Shown one piece after another: positions 18,229 through 25,624 of a stretch of 64,000 nt of DNA (position 1 is the stretch's first letter; each line of letters starts with the position of its first letter). The DNA is from Paenibacillus sp. FSL R5-0341. GTDB lineage: Bacteria; Bacillota; Bacilli; Paenibacillales; Paenibacillaceae. The stretch is taken from assembly GCF_037975235.1 (NCBI RefSeq), contig NZ_CP150241.1:1426001-1490000 (forward strand), read 5' to 3'. The notes beneath the pieces were generated by a model. It ran no database searches. It saw only the letters and a program-made list of their open reading frames with translations, and had not been told where the DNA came from. The translations under genes were made by a program, and so were the position numbers.

Positions 18229-19179
18229 TCATTGAAGAAGCTGGTTCGCCAGACAATCCTCGCGGGTTACATCCGCGAAAGTTTGAATACTGGGATGACG
18301 CAATGTGCGATGATGTGTCAGTTCCATATATTGCACTTTGACACCTATTCGTGGTTCCACCCAGGTGGTCTCTGCACTGCGCTCGGGTATATTGTGGAAC
18401 GGCCTATCCTGCCTGACCAGAGGATCCACTTGATGTGTGAGTTCCCGCCAAGTATTGGAGTTCAGCTTGCCAGTCCCGACATGACCAATATAGACAAAGT
18501 TAGGCCCATCATATACACCAATCGCGACGGCATTCACGATACCGTTCCGGTAAGTGACTCCTCCGATCATGGCATATACATCATGCATGATTTTGACCTT
18601 CTGCCAGCGCTGGTCCTTGCCCTGAATGCCGTAGCTGCTGGTGAGATCCTTGCAGACGATGCCTTCCATCTGGTGCTGTCTCATGACCGTAAGCAGGGAA
18701 GCAGCATCAAGCGTATTGGTGACCTCCTGAACATGGGGAGCGGTGTTGAGAACCTCGTGCAACAGGCGTTGTCGATCTGCCAATGGCTGATCCGTCACCC
18801 ATTTTCCCTCATAGAAGAGGATATCAAATACCATATAAGTAACCGGAATCTGATGTATGGCCTGGGCGATACCTTCGGGCCTGCTCATGCGATCCCTTCT
18901 AAGTACGTGATAAAACGAAGGTTTTCCGGTGTCAGGGTCCAGCGCAATCACTTCTCCATCCAAGATATAGGAGGAACCGGAGCATAGATTACGTGGTGTT
19001 ACCAATTCGGGATATTGTGCGGTTCGATCATGCAATCTGCGATTCACCAGACGCAGCTCATGCCCGTCCTCATAGGCAAGCATGCGAACTCCATCCCATT
19101 TGATCTGGGCAATCCATTGGGGGCCTGTAGGCAAGGTATCCCGAGATATGGGTTCGAACGGAATCAACGGTTTGAACAT
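18229..19179 (-). CDS. ATP-dependent DNA ligase (LigD ligase domain)
   Basis: A 316-residue ATP-dependent ligase. The nucleotidyl-transferase lysine lies in motif I, QIKWDGVRM near residue 29; other ligase motifs are YILDGEVIALD, YMVFDILFYEG, EGIVCKDL and WQKVKI, followed by an OB-fold domain (VYIGHVGTGKL). It seals breaks in Ku-dependent end joining. The start ATG at 19179 has AAAGGAG upstream. It is followed on the same strand by the polymerase gene. A perfect 8-bp palindrome lies 22 bases upstream of the start. Confidence 0.92.
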   Translation of the reverse strand: MFKPLIPFEPISRDTLPTGPQWIAQIKWDGVRMLAYEDGHELRLVNRRLHDRTAQYPELVTPRNLCSGSSYILDGEVIALDPDTGKPSFYHVLRRDRMSRPEGIAQAIHQIPVTYMVFDILFYEGKWVTDQPLADRQRLLHEVLNTAPHVQEVTNTLDAASLLTVMRQHQMEGIVCKDLTSSYGIQGKDQRWQKVKIMHDVYAMIGGVTYRNGIVNAVAIGVYDGPNFVYIGHVGTGKLNSNTWRELTHQVDPLVRQDRPFHNIPERSAETTWVEPRIGVKVQYMELTHHRTLRHPSIQTFADVTREDCLANQLLQ

Positions 19180-19200
19180 GGAGAACTCCTTTCTCGTACC

Positions 19201-19218
19201 AACCTGTTGGAACAGGTT
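19201..19218. promoter_or_regulatory. Perfect palindrome upstream of the ligase gene
   Basis: AACCTGTT-GG-AACAGGTT is a perfect 8-bp inverted repeat between the GerAB stop and the ligase start. There is no T-run, so it looks more like an operator than a terminator; the binding protein is unknown. Confidence 0.4.
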
Positions 19219-20329
19219 AATTCGGAAGTTTGTTATATTTTTGAAAATGGGACTTCATATGATGCACCAGAATGAGCAATAACGGAAGCGCTATGCCGCA
19301 GGTCAAATCCCAGTCAATCCAATAGGGAATGATGACCTTGAGATAAAAGTTCTCGTTCGGAGAGATCAGAATGGACATGGCTAGAATCAGGATGGAACCC
19401 GGCAGAATCAGTGAACGATAACTGGACAAACGAAACAAGTGAGCGATGCCAAGGACAAAACTGTAGAAGAACAGGGCGGCTTTGAAAAAAACGGCAATAA
19501 GCCAGACTGATGCCATGAAGGCTTCAATCCGTTGCATGAAGTTTCCGATATTGATCTTCTGTGAAAGGTTGAATGAGGCGAACCAGTGATGCTGTGTCAT
19601 CCATGGTCCCATGACGAGCAGACACATACTCAGCGTCAGTGTAAGTAACAATCCACCAATCGTGCCCGCTAACAGGATGTCTTTCTCCAGATGGGGTTCC
19701 TTTTTCGTGTAGGGGAAGAGCATCATGAAGATGCACAGCTCGCAGTAGGGATATGTGAGTACAGCGACAAAACCTTTGAGTGGATTAAGAAATCCTTGTG
19801 CAAGTACCGGTTGGATATTGGCCAAATGTACATGGGGGATTAGACACACCGTCAGAATAAGCAGAAACAACACGACCAGAGGAAGAAAGACCTCGGCACT
19901 CTTACCGATGCTCTCCAGACCCGATAGAAGCCCCCAGACAAGCGCACACATAAAAGCCAAATGCAGAACCAATAATGGAGATTCAGGTAAGATCTGAGTA
20001 GCCATAAAATCGCCAATCTCTCTGATGAACGTTGAGGTACTGATCAGGAAATAAAAAAGGTAAAAAGAGCTAAACAAGGCCCCAATCCAAGGTCCCAGTG
20101 TGCGAAGGGCGTTCTGAATCAGGTTCAAACGGGGATGCAGTTTGTAGGTAACAAGCATAATGAAAAGTATGCCGAAGCCGCCTGCGACTCCCAATAAGGC
20201 GGATAACCAGGCATCCTGTTGTGCGTAGGATGTAATCATGGAAGGAAAGACCAAAATTTGCTCCCCAATCGTGCACAGGAACATTAGTGAAGCGAGCTGC
20301 CTAACAGTCAAGCGCTCCTTTTCAATCAT
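19217..20329 (-). CDS. GerAB/ArcD family spore germination permease
   Basis: A 370-residue membrane protein with about ten helices, matching the B subunit of germinant receptors (amino acid/polyamine permease fold). Typical features are LTVRQLASLMFLCTIGEQ at the N-terminus and FIREIGDFMATQILPESP. It should sit in the spore inner membrane and help sense a nutrient germinant. I chose ATG 20329 because AAGGAG is eight bases upstream; the open frame extends 17 codons further without support. No GerAA or GerAC partner is nearby, so it is an orphan subunit. Confidence 0.88.
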   Translation of the reverse strand: MIEKERLTVRQLASLMFLCTIGEQILVFPSMITSYAQQDAWLSALLGVAGGFGILFIMLVTYKLHPRLNLIQNALRTLGPWIGALFSSFYLFYFLISTSTFIREIGDFMATQILPESPLLVLHLAFMCALVWGLLSGLESIGKSAEVFLPLVVLFLLILTVCLIPHVHLANIQPVLAQGFLNPLKGFVAVLTYPYCELCIFMMLFPYTKKEPHLEKDILLAGTIGGLLLTLTLSMCLLVMGPWMTQHHWFASFNLSQKINIGNFMQRIEAFMASVWLIAVFFKAALFFYSFVLGIAHLFRLSSYRSLILPGSILILAMSILISPNENFYLKVIIPYWIDWDLTCGIALPLLLILVHHMKSHFQKYNKLPN

Positions 20330-20367
20330 AGGGTATCTCCTTAACGTATCTTGTCTGTGTATATGGA

Positions 20368-20398
20368 TAGGATGCGCCAATTGTTCCAGTTTTATAAA
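20368..20398 (-). promoter_or_regulatory. Sigma-G-like promoter of the GerAB gene
   Basis: On the minus strand, TTTATA (20393-20398) is followed after 18 bases by CATCCTA (20368-20374), close to the forespore consensus TGTATA/CATnnTA. Forespore expression is what a germination receptor subunit would need. Confidence 0.5.
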
Positions 20399-20405
20399 TA
20401 GGCAA

Positions 20406-20465
20406 CCAAAAAGCCCGGATAGCTGACCTCTCTCTGTGATGAAGAGAACTCAGTTACCCGGGCTT
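20406..20465 (-). terminator. Intrinsic terminator of the CatE-like gene
   Basis: CCCGGGCTT-side arm (20450-20465) pairs with AAGCCCGGATAGCTGA (20411-20426) with two G-U pairs; reading the minus strand, the stem is followed by TTTTTGG. Confidence 0.8.
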
Positions 20466-20514
20466 GCTTATGTGACTTATGAGCGATTGAAATCGAATTA
20501 CGCAAAATAAAAAA

Positions 20515-21384
20515 TCAGTTTGCAGTGGTCAGACTGATACGGATATTCTGTGGATCTACCGTAAACCAGGTATCTTCCACTTGTGTAACGGCTGCGCCGG
20601 ATTGACGTAATTGTTCAAGCGCCTGTTGTACTTCTTCCTTCGTGGCATAAACAATGGTGAAGTAGTCAATTCCTGTAGCGTTATCCGGATTAACAGGCGC
20701 GTTCACTCCTGCCCAGATATTTAGTCCCAGATGGTGATGATAGCCGCCAGCAGAAACAAATAGTGCAGACATGTTGGCGAAGTTACCTACGATATCAAAA
20801 CCGAGTATGCCGGTGTAGAAATTGCGAGCTTCTTCCAGGCTGCGGACGTGGAAATGCACGTGACCAATGACTGTGCCAGCAGGCAGACCCTGCCAAGGTT
20901 CATTCTCCGATAAGGCAAAGAGGCTTTCCACATCAACAGGATCACTTGCCATCACGTAATTATTGTCGCTATCCCGTTTCCAGGTGTCACGTGCTCGGTC
21001 AGCATAGATCTCAATCCCGTTCAGATCGGGATCAGAGATGTAGAAGGCTTCACTGACCAGATGATCTCCTTGGCCGATATCAATACCAGATGCAGCCAGA
21101 TTACGCAGAGCAAGACCCAGGGACTTACGGTCAGGCAGCAGGATGGCAAAATGATACAAGCCTGCGTGTGAGCGTTCAGGCAAGGTAATTCCATCCGTCA
21201 GTTCTTCCAATCGCAACAGAGATTGTTTTCCGTCTGCTGTTAACGTAGCCACTTTGCCACTCTGCTCCAGCAATTTCAGTCCGACCACATTAGTATAGAA
21301 CTGGATTGAACGGTCGAGATTTTTAATCCGTAGGCTCACTTCACCCAGATGGGTTGTGGCAGGAATTTGATACGTTGTATTCAT
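20515..21384 (-). CDS. catE: VOC-family extradiol dioxygenase-like protein (CatE-like)
   Basis: A 289-residue protein made of two glyoxalase/bleomycin-resistance (VOC) modules: residues about 12-130 (LGEVSLRIKNLDRSIQFY) and about 170-285 (GHVHFHVRSLEEARNFYTGIL). Candidate Fe2+ ligands are the His of GHVHFHV, the His of YHHHLGLNIW and a C-terminal acidic residue. CatE of B. subtilis is catechol 2,3-dioxygenase, protecting against catechols and quinones; that assignment rests on length and architecture. An HxlR-type palindrome overlaps its promoter, which fits a catechol- or quinone-responsive repressor. Confidence 0.82.
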   Translation of the reverse strand: MNTTYQIPATTHLGEVSLRIKNLDRSIQFYTNVVGLKLLEQSGKVATLTADGKQSLLRLEELTDGITLPERSHAGLYHFAILLPDRKSLGLALRNLAASGIDIGQGDHLVSEAFYISDPDLNGIEIYADRARDTWKRDSDNNYVMASDPVDVESLFALSENEPWQGLPAGTVIGHVHFHVRSLEEARNFYTGILGFDIVGNFANMSALFVSAGGYHHHLGLNIWAGVNAPVNPDNATGIDYFTIVYATKEEVQQALEQLRQSGAAVTQVEDTWFTVDPQNIRISLTTAN

Positions 21385-21517
21385 ATTTATATCCTCCTGA
21401 TGATGTGATTATAGATAATAGGGCTTAGCGTTTGATTGCGAGTATGCGTTGAATCGAATTATTGGATTGCACTCGGTTGAAGCAGAAGTTCAGGTTAACT
21501 GTATATTCATAAATAAG

Positions 21518-21562
21518 TTACTTTTCATAAGTTAATATAAAATATAAATCACCTTTCGTCAA
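21518..21562 (-). promoter_or_regulatory. Promoter and HxlR-type operator of the CatE-like gene
   Basis: On the minus strand, TTGACG (21557-21562), 17-base spacer and TATATT (21534-21539) form a sigma-A promoter. Directly downstream, 21518-21534 reads TTACTTTTCATAAGTTA, a palindrome of the form TnACTT-n5-AAGTnA. YodB and CatR, HxlR-family quinone sensors of B. subtilis, bind similar TACT-n7-AGTA sites. The regulator is not in this window. Confidence 0.6.
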
Positions 21563-21623
21563 TCGTATTTTACGATTATAGCTGGAGTTTTATTGGCATG
21601 AATTGTTTGATAGTTCTGTGAAA

Positions 21624-21650
21624 ACAAAAAAATCCGACTGTAAAGCCGGA
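21624..21650 (-). terminator. Intrinsic terminator of ku
   Basis: On the minus strand TCCGGC-tttaca-GTCGGA (21633-21650) is followed by seven Ts. Confidence 0.75.
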
Positions 21651-21713
21651 CCTGAGTTGGATTCATTACATGAGGCAAAGCTTATAACGAAATCGTTCTT
21701 GCTTGGGCGACAA

Positions 21714-22625
21714 TCAAACCTTTGGTTTGGGCGTGGCCTTTTTTCTTTTGGCTGGAGCAGGTGCGTCCGATTCTCCCCCGGCAACAGCTTGAGCAGACGT
21801 TTTTCGAGGTGCACGTTTCTTGGGCTTGGCCGTTGTTGTCCCAGGGTCAGTCGGAATGGGCTTCACGGCCTCGATGCTTGCCTGCAACGCAGCCATCAAA
21901 TCCATTACATTGGCTTCAGGTTTGGCTGGAGCAATTTTGATTTCTTCGCCTGCCACTTTGTGCTGAATGAGATCCAGCAGTTTGCTGCGGTAGTCATCGT
22001 TGTATTTACCGGGTTCAAAAGGCGTGGACAATTGGTCAATTAGCAGCTTTGCCATCGTGAGTTCCTTCTCATTCACGTTCTGTACTTCCGGCAAGTTGGG
22101 CACCTGGGAGACAGGACGAATCTCGTCCGGGTAAAAAATTGTCTCCATGGAGAGGCAATCTTCCAGCACGCGTATGGCAGCGAGACTGCTTTTGGAGCGG
22201 ATGGAGATTTTGGCGATGCCAATTTTGCCGGTATCCCGCATCGCATTCATCAACAGCTGGTAGGCGTTACCCCCAGCCTGATCGGGCGATAGGTAATATG
22301 TTTTCTGAAAATAGATGGGATCAATCTCAGTCAAGTCAACAAAATCCAGTATCGTAATGGTTTTACTGGTGGAATCATTTAACGCTTCCAATTCATCTTT
22401 CTCGAAGAGTACGAATTTTCCCTTTTCATATTCATAGCCTTTGGTGATCTCTTCCCACTTTACGTCCACTTCACACGATGGACATTGACGAACATAAGCG
22501 AGCGGGCTGCCGCAGACTTTATGGATGTAACGCATGGAGATGTCTTTGTCTTCGGTAGCCGAGAACATTTTGACAGGGACATGTACAAGGCCAAAACTGA
22601 TTGCGCCTTTCCAGACGGTATGCAT
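21714..22625 (-). CDS. ku: Ku protein (NHEJ DNA end-binding)
   Basis: A 303-residue bacterial Ku. It begins HTVWKGAISFGLVHVPVKM, the usual Ku N-terminus, and has the core beta-barrel (YVRQCPSCEVDVKWEEITKGYEY, FQKTYYLSPDQAGGNAYQLL). The C-terminal tail (about the last 45 residues) is very rich in Lys, Pro and Ala, typical of Ku tails that help threading on DNA. It forms homodimeric rings on broken ends and recruits LigD. ATG 22625 follows GGAG at 7 bases. A sigma-G-like promoter lies just upstream, consistent with repair in spores. Confidence 0.95.
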   Translation of the reverse strand: MHTVWKGAISFGLVHVPVKMFSATEDKDISMRYIHKVCGSPLAYVRQCPSCEVDVKWEEITKGYEYEKGKFVLFEKDELEALNDSTSKTITILDFVDLTEIDPIYFQKTYYLSPDQAGGNAYQLLMNAMRDTGKIGIAKISIRSKSSLAAIRVLEDCLSMETIFYPDEIRPVSQVPNLPEVQNVNEKELTMAKLLIDQLSTPFEPGKYNDDYRSKLLDLIQHKVAGEEIKIAPAKPEANVMDLMAALQASIEAVKPIPTDPGTTTAKPKKRAPRKTSAQAVAGGESDAPAPAKRKKATPKPKV

Positions 22626-22662
22626 AGGTCGGCTCCTTTCGAAAGGGTACACTTTTATTCAG

Positions 22663-22693
22663 TAGTATGGGCATCTGGTGCAATGGATAATCG
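22663..22693 (-). promoter_or_regulatory. Sigma-G-like promoter of ku
   Basis: On the minus strand, CGATTA (22688-22693), an 18-base spacer and CATACTA (22663-22669). The -10 is an exact match to the forespore sigma-G consensus. In B. subtilis ku (ykoV) is sigma-G-dependent. Confidence 0.6.
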
Positions 22694-22783
22694 TCTTATG
22701 GATGAATGAATTCGTATGGTTCGGCGAGACTCGGGGATGATAACAGAAGTGATTTCGCAATGATTAAGCCGGGAGGTGCCGAA

Positions 22784-23080
22784 ATGAGTAACAGACGGGA
22801 TGAAGAGGAAGCGCATAAGCATGCTTTTACTCCGTATCCTCTTGCTGATGCCGAAAGCGCTGAAGAATTTTATACACCAGCAACAGCTGTGAATTGGGAA
22901 GCAGTCACTTCGGAAGAATTACCCCTTGACCGGGAGTCGTTCATGCTCGACATTGACCGGATGGTAAATGAAGGGTTAGGTGGAGGACAGGTTACGGAAG
23001 ATAACGGTCATATTGGTGAAAGTACAACAGATAGCATGGTTCGTGAGTCACATGATGATCCGGAAGGGGAGTATGAATAA
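22784..23080 (+). CDS. Acidic hypothetical protein upstream of the spore protein
   Basis: A 98-residue, strongly acidic protein with no hydrophobic segment or recognised motif (starts MSNRRDEEEAHKHAF, ends DDPEGEYE). GGGAGG precedes ATG 22784. Its stop codon overlaps the start of the small acid-soluble spore protein gene, so the two are translationally coupled; a spore role is possible by association only. Confidence 0.65.
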   Translation: MSNRRDEEEAHKHAFTPYPLADAESAEEFYTPATAVNWEAVTSEELPLDRESFMLDIDRMVNEGLGGGQVTEDNGHIGESTTDSMVRESHDDPEGEYE

Positions 23081-23261
23081 GATGATGGATGCAAAGCGCG
23101 CCAAAGCGATCTATGATTCCAAGGATACCATTGCTGTGACACTGGAAGGAGATCCGGTGTGGATTGAGAATGTGGATGAAGCCAATGGCATGGCGACCGT
23201 TCAGGTTGGCAGCAGGCCGGGAAATACCCAAACGGTACGTGTGGATCGGTTGGAGGAGTAG
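23073..23261 (+). CDS. sspH: H-type small acid-soluble spore protein
   Basis: Sixty-two residues with the SASP-H pattern: MDAKRAKAIYDSKDTIAVTL, then GDPVWIENVDEANGMATVQV and a C-terminal TVRVDRLEE. SspH proteins accumulate in the forespore core; their exact role is minor or unknown. ATG 23073 overlaps the upstream stop; ATG 23082 and 23085 are also in frame, and the last gives the usual MDAKRA start. GGAAGGGGA serves as ribosome site. Confidence 0.85.
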   Translation: MNKMMDAKRAKAIYDSKDTIAVTLEGDPVWIENVDEANGMATVQVGSRPGNTQTVRVDRLEE

Positions 23262-23327
23262 ATACAGATAGAGCGTAGTGCTTGAGGAATTGTTGTGAAA
23301 AAAAGCTGGAATATGTACGTAAGATGG

Positions 23328-23353
23328 CCGGTACCGGGAGGTGCCGGTTTTTT
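23328..23353 (+). terminator. Intrinsic terminator of the spore-protein operon
   Basis: CCGGTACC (23328-23335) pairs with GGTGCCGG (23340-23347) with one G-U and is followed by TTTTTT. Confidence 0.8.
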
Positions 23354-23449
23354 GTTTTTCCTAGAGAATGTCTGCAAACTCCGAAGGAAGCGAGTTTGCA
23401 GACATGGCCTAATAATGCACGTTTATATTTCCGCTTGTTTCCTTCGATG

Positions 23450-23478
23450 TTGCGGGGGAAGAAAGGGACCGATATAAT
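23450..23478 (+). promoter_or_regulatory. Predicted promoter of the tsaE operon
   Basis: TTGCGG (23450-23455), 17-base spacer and TATAAT (23473-23478), 50 bases upstream of the tsaE start. Confidence 0.6.
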
Positions 23479-23528
23479 AAGGTTCAAAGTGAACTCAGGC
23501 GGCTGGACCGCCAAAGGTGGGGCGAATA

Positions 23529-24011
23529 TTGAATCAGACGCACGAGCAGTGGGTGTATCAATCCCATGGCATTGCAGATACAGAAGCGCTCGCGTCCGCA
23601 CTCGCCAGACAGGCAAACGCCGGCATGGTGATTGCGCTGGATGGTGATCTGGGCGCGGGGAAAACGGCATTTTCACAGAAATTTGCCTGGCATTTGGGTG
23701 TACGTGATGTGGTGAGCAGTCCCACATTTACGCTAATCAAGGAATATGAAGGGCGCCTGCCCTTGTATCACATGGATGTATATCGCATTTCGCTGGAAGA
23801 AGCGGATGAGCTTGGACTTGATGAATATTTCTATGGAGCCGGAGTCAGTCTGGTGGAGTGGTCAAGCATCATTCCCGAATTGCTGCCGCAAGAGCACTTG
23901 CATGTACAGATTGAGACAACGGGCCTAGAGGATCGAACGATTACACTGGATGGGTACGGCGAGACTTATGCAGCCATGTGCCGACAGTTCAGACAGAATG
24001 GAGTCAAATGA
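23529..24011 (+). CDS. tsaE: tRNA t6A biosynthesis ATPase TsaE
   Basis: The small P-loop ATPase that completes the TsaB-TsaD-TsaE machine making N6-threonylcarbamoyladenosine-37 in ANN-decoding tRNAs. The 160-residue protein carries Walker A GDLGAGKT near residue 41, the threonine switch SSPTFTLIKEY, and HMDVYR and LVEWS motifs. I prefer TTG 23529 because GGTGGGG is six bases upstream; GTG 23517 is in frame. It overlaps tsaB by four bases (ATGA) and opens the tsaE-tsaB-rimI-tsaD cluster, the same order as ydiB-ydiE of B. subtilis. Confidence 0.93.
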   Translation: MNQTHEQWVYQSHGIADTEALASALARQANAGMVIALDGDLGAGKTAFSQKFAWHLGVRDVVSSPTFTLIKEYEGRLPLYHMDVYRISLEEADELGLDEYFYGAGVSLVEWSSIIPELLPQEHLHVQIETTGLEDRTITLDGYGETYAAMCRQFRQNGVK

Positions 24012-24862
24012 TGATGGAAGATTTACAAAAAGAGCCGCGTCAGCGGTTTTTGGCGTTGGATACATCCACCGCAGTGATGGCAGCTGCGATGATGGAAGAT
24101 CATGCGCTTCTGGAAGAACGCAATGAGCGGGCTGAGCGTAACCATTCGGTACACGTTGTACCCGTAATGGAGCAGTTGCTGGCCGCCAGCAGCACAGAGC
24201 CTGGTCAGCTGGACGGTATTGCCGTCGGCGTTGGCCCAGGCTCATACACGGGCATCCGCATTGCGGTGACCGCGGCGAAGACACTGGCCTGGGCGTGGGA
24301 CATCCCCGTAGCCGGGGTGTCCAGCCTTCAGGCCATCGCCTGGGGCGGCTGGCACAGCGGCCTTGCCGCCAAGGCAGAAGCTGCGGCAGAGGATGCCGCA
24401 GCAGGGGCTGGCGGAACGCCATCCGCGGACCAGGGCAGCACAGGTGCTGCCCCTGTCCACTGGATCGTTCCGCTTGTGGATGCACGGCGCGGTCAAGCGT
24501 GCACCGCGCTGTTTGCCTCCGCCGGGAGCGATGCGCCCCGGCGTCTGGCGCCTGATGCCATCCGCAAGATGGACGGATGGCTGGAAGCCCTCGCCGCCCG
24601 CATGGCGGAGGCGGCGCCGGAAGAGCGGCCCGTAGCCGTCTGGTTCGTCGGCGAGACGGGCCCTCATGCTGCGGCAGCGGCGGAGCTTCGCTGCCCCGCA
24701 GGAACGGCGCTCCAGCTCGTACCTTATGAGCTGGAAGGCCGCTGGGTTGGGCGCCTAGGCGCCGCCGCGCTGCTTGCAGGTCAGCGTGATGACGTGCATG
24801 CGCTGGTGCCGAACTACACCCAGCTGTCTGAAGCGGAAGCCAATCTGCTGCGCAAAGGCTAA
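24008..24862 (+). CDS. tsaB: tRNA t6A biosynthesis protein TsaB
   Basis: A 284-residue ASKHA-fold pseudo-enzyme that scaffolds TsaD. The N-terminal half has FLALDTSTAVMAAAM, ERNHSVHVVPVMEQLL and GVGPGSYTGIRI, the family signature. The middle and C-terminal parts are unusual: residues about 120-145 form an Ala/Gly-rich insert (AAKAEAAAEDAAAGAGG) and the codons are far richer in G+C than in neighbouring genes. The start overlaps the tsaE stop. The protein is longer than the roughly 230 residues usual in Bacillus, mainly because of the insert. Confidence 0.92.
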   Translation: MMMEDLQKEPRQRFLALDTSTAVMAAAMMEDHALLEERNERAERNHSVHVVPVMEQLLAASSTEPGQLDGIAVGVGPGSYTGIRIAVTAAKTLAWAWDIPVAGVSSLQAIAWGGWHSGLAAKAEAAAEDAAAGAGGTPSADQGSTGAAPVHWIVPLVDARRGQACTALFASAGSDAPRRLAPDAIRKMDGWLEALAARMAEAAPEERPVAVWFVGETGPHAAAAAELRCPAGTALQLVPYELEGRWVGRLGAAALLAGQRDDVHALVPNYTQLSEAEANLLRKG

Positions 24863-24870
24863 AAGAGGTT

Positions 24871-25083
24871 GTTCAAAAAGTCCGCTTTTGATTACGAAGG
24901 ATACCTGGTGGCATCATCAGCATCGAATATGGAATTCAGCCGAAATAAGCGGGGGGCTTACGAAGTATGTTTCCTTTGGAAACATTGTAGTTGCTCACGT
25001 AGTTTGTTCTACGCTCCGCTACTCCATTTCTAGCTTCATCCCATCTTCTCGGTACTGAAAACCGGTCTTTTTGAACACGCACT
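24871..25083. repeat. Dispersed-repeat-like element with 14-bp terminal inverted repeats
   Basis: GTTCAAAAAGTCCG (24871-24884) and CGGTCTTTTTGAAC (25063-25076) are inverted with one mismatch and bound 206 bases of non-coding, hairpin-rich DNA between tsaB and rimI. It has no open reading frame of its own. A diverged copy of its right half lies in the yitT leader (16146-16223), and a fragment like its left end occurs at about 61855-61872, which is why I call it a repeat. It resembles a MITE or a REP-type structured element. Confidence 0.6.
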
Positions 25084-25102
25084 AAAGGGGGAGGGGAAGC
25101 AG

Positions 25103-25624
25103 ATGGACAACGTGGCGAATAATAAGCAGGAAGCAGCGCTTCAGTTCAGGTTCATGACACTCGCGGATATTCCCGATGTGATGGAGATTGAACATGAGGC
25201 CTTTACCCTGCCCTGGACGGAAGAAGCATTTCAAAATGAATTGACACACAATCATTTTGCTAAATATATGGTGATGGAATTAGAAGGAAAATCCATTGGC
25301 TATGCAGGTATGTGGACAATCATGGATGAAGCCCATATTACCAATATTGCAGTTAGAGGCGCGTATCGTGGACGCAAGCTTGGTGAAAAGTTGCTGGACG
25401 AATTAATGAGTACGGCAGCTTATCTCGGGATGGAACGAATGACGCTGGAGGTCAGAGTGTCGAACAGCATTGCCCAGCGTTTATATCAGAAAAAAGGGTT
25501 TGAATCGGCGGGTCTTCGTAAAGGGTATTACTCCGATAATGGGGAAGATGCGATGATTATGTGGGCGAACTTGCCGTCTGCAGGCCGGAGCGGCGAAGAG
25601 GAAGGAAGCGTACTGGATTCATGA
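25103..25624 (+). CDS. rimI: Ribosomal-protein-alanine N-acetyltransferase RimI
   Basis: A 173-residue GNAT acetyltransferase that acetylates the N-terminal alanine of ribosomal protein S18. The acetyl-CoA loop is [17 protein letters not shown] (RGxGxG/A type), preceded by [14 protein letters not shown], and the conserved [25 protein letters not shown] lies near the C-terminus. ATG 25103 has GGGGGAGGGG upstream. The gene ends four bases into tsaD. The repeat element separates it from tsaB, so it may depend on readthrough or its own promoter. Confidence 0.93.
   Translation: MDNVANNKQEAALQFRFMTLADIPDVMEIEHEAFTLPWTEEAFQNELTHNHFAKYMVMELEGKSIGYAGMWTIMDEAHITNIAVRGAYRGRKLGEKLLDELMSTAAYLGMERMTLEVRVSNSIAQRLYQKKGFESAGLRKGYYSDNGEDAMIMWANLPSAGRSGEEEGSVLDS

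Noticed and set aside
18232..18987. 251-residue plus-strand frame in the ligase region
   Set aside because: Shadow of the minus-strand DNA ligase, which carries all ligase motifs.
24774..25058. 94-residue open frame across the tsaB-rimI gap
   Set aside because: Mostly within tsaB in another frame and within the repeat; no ribosome site.
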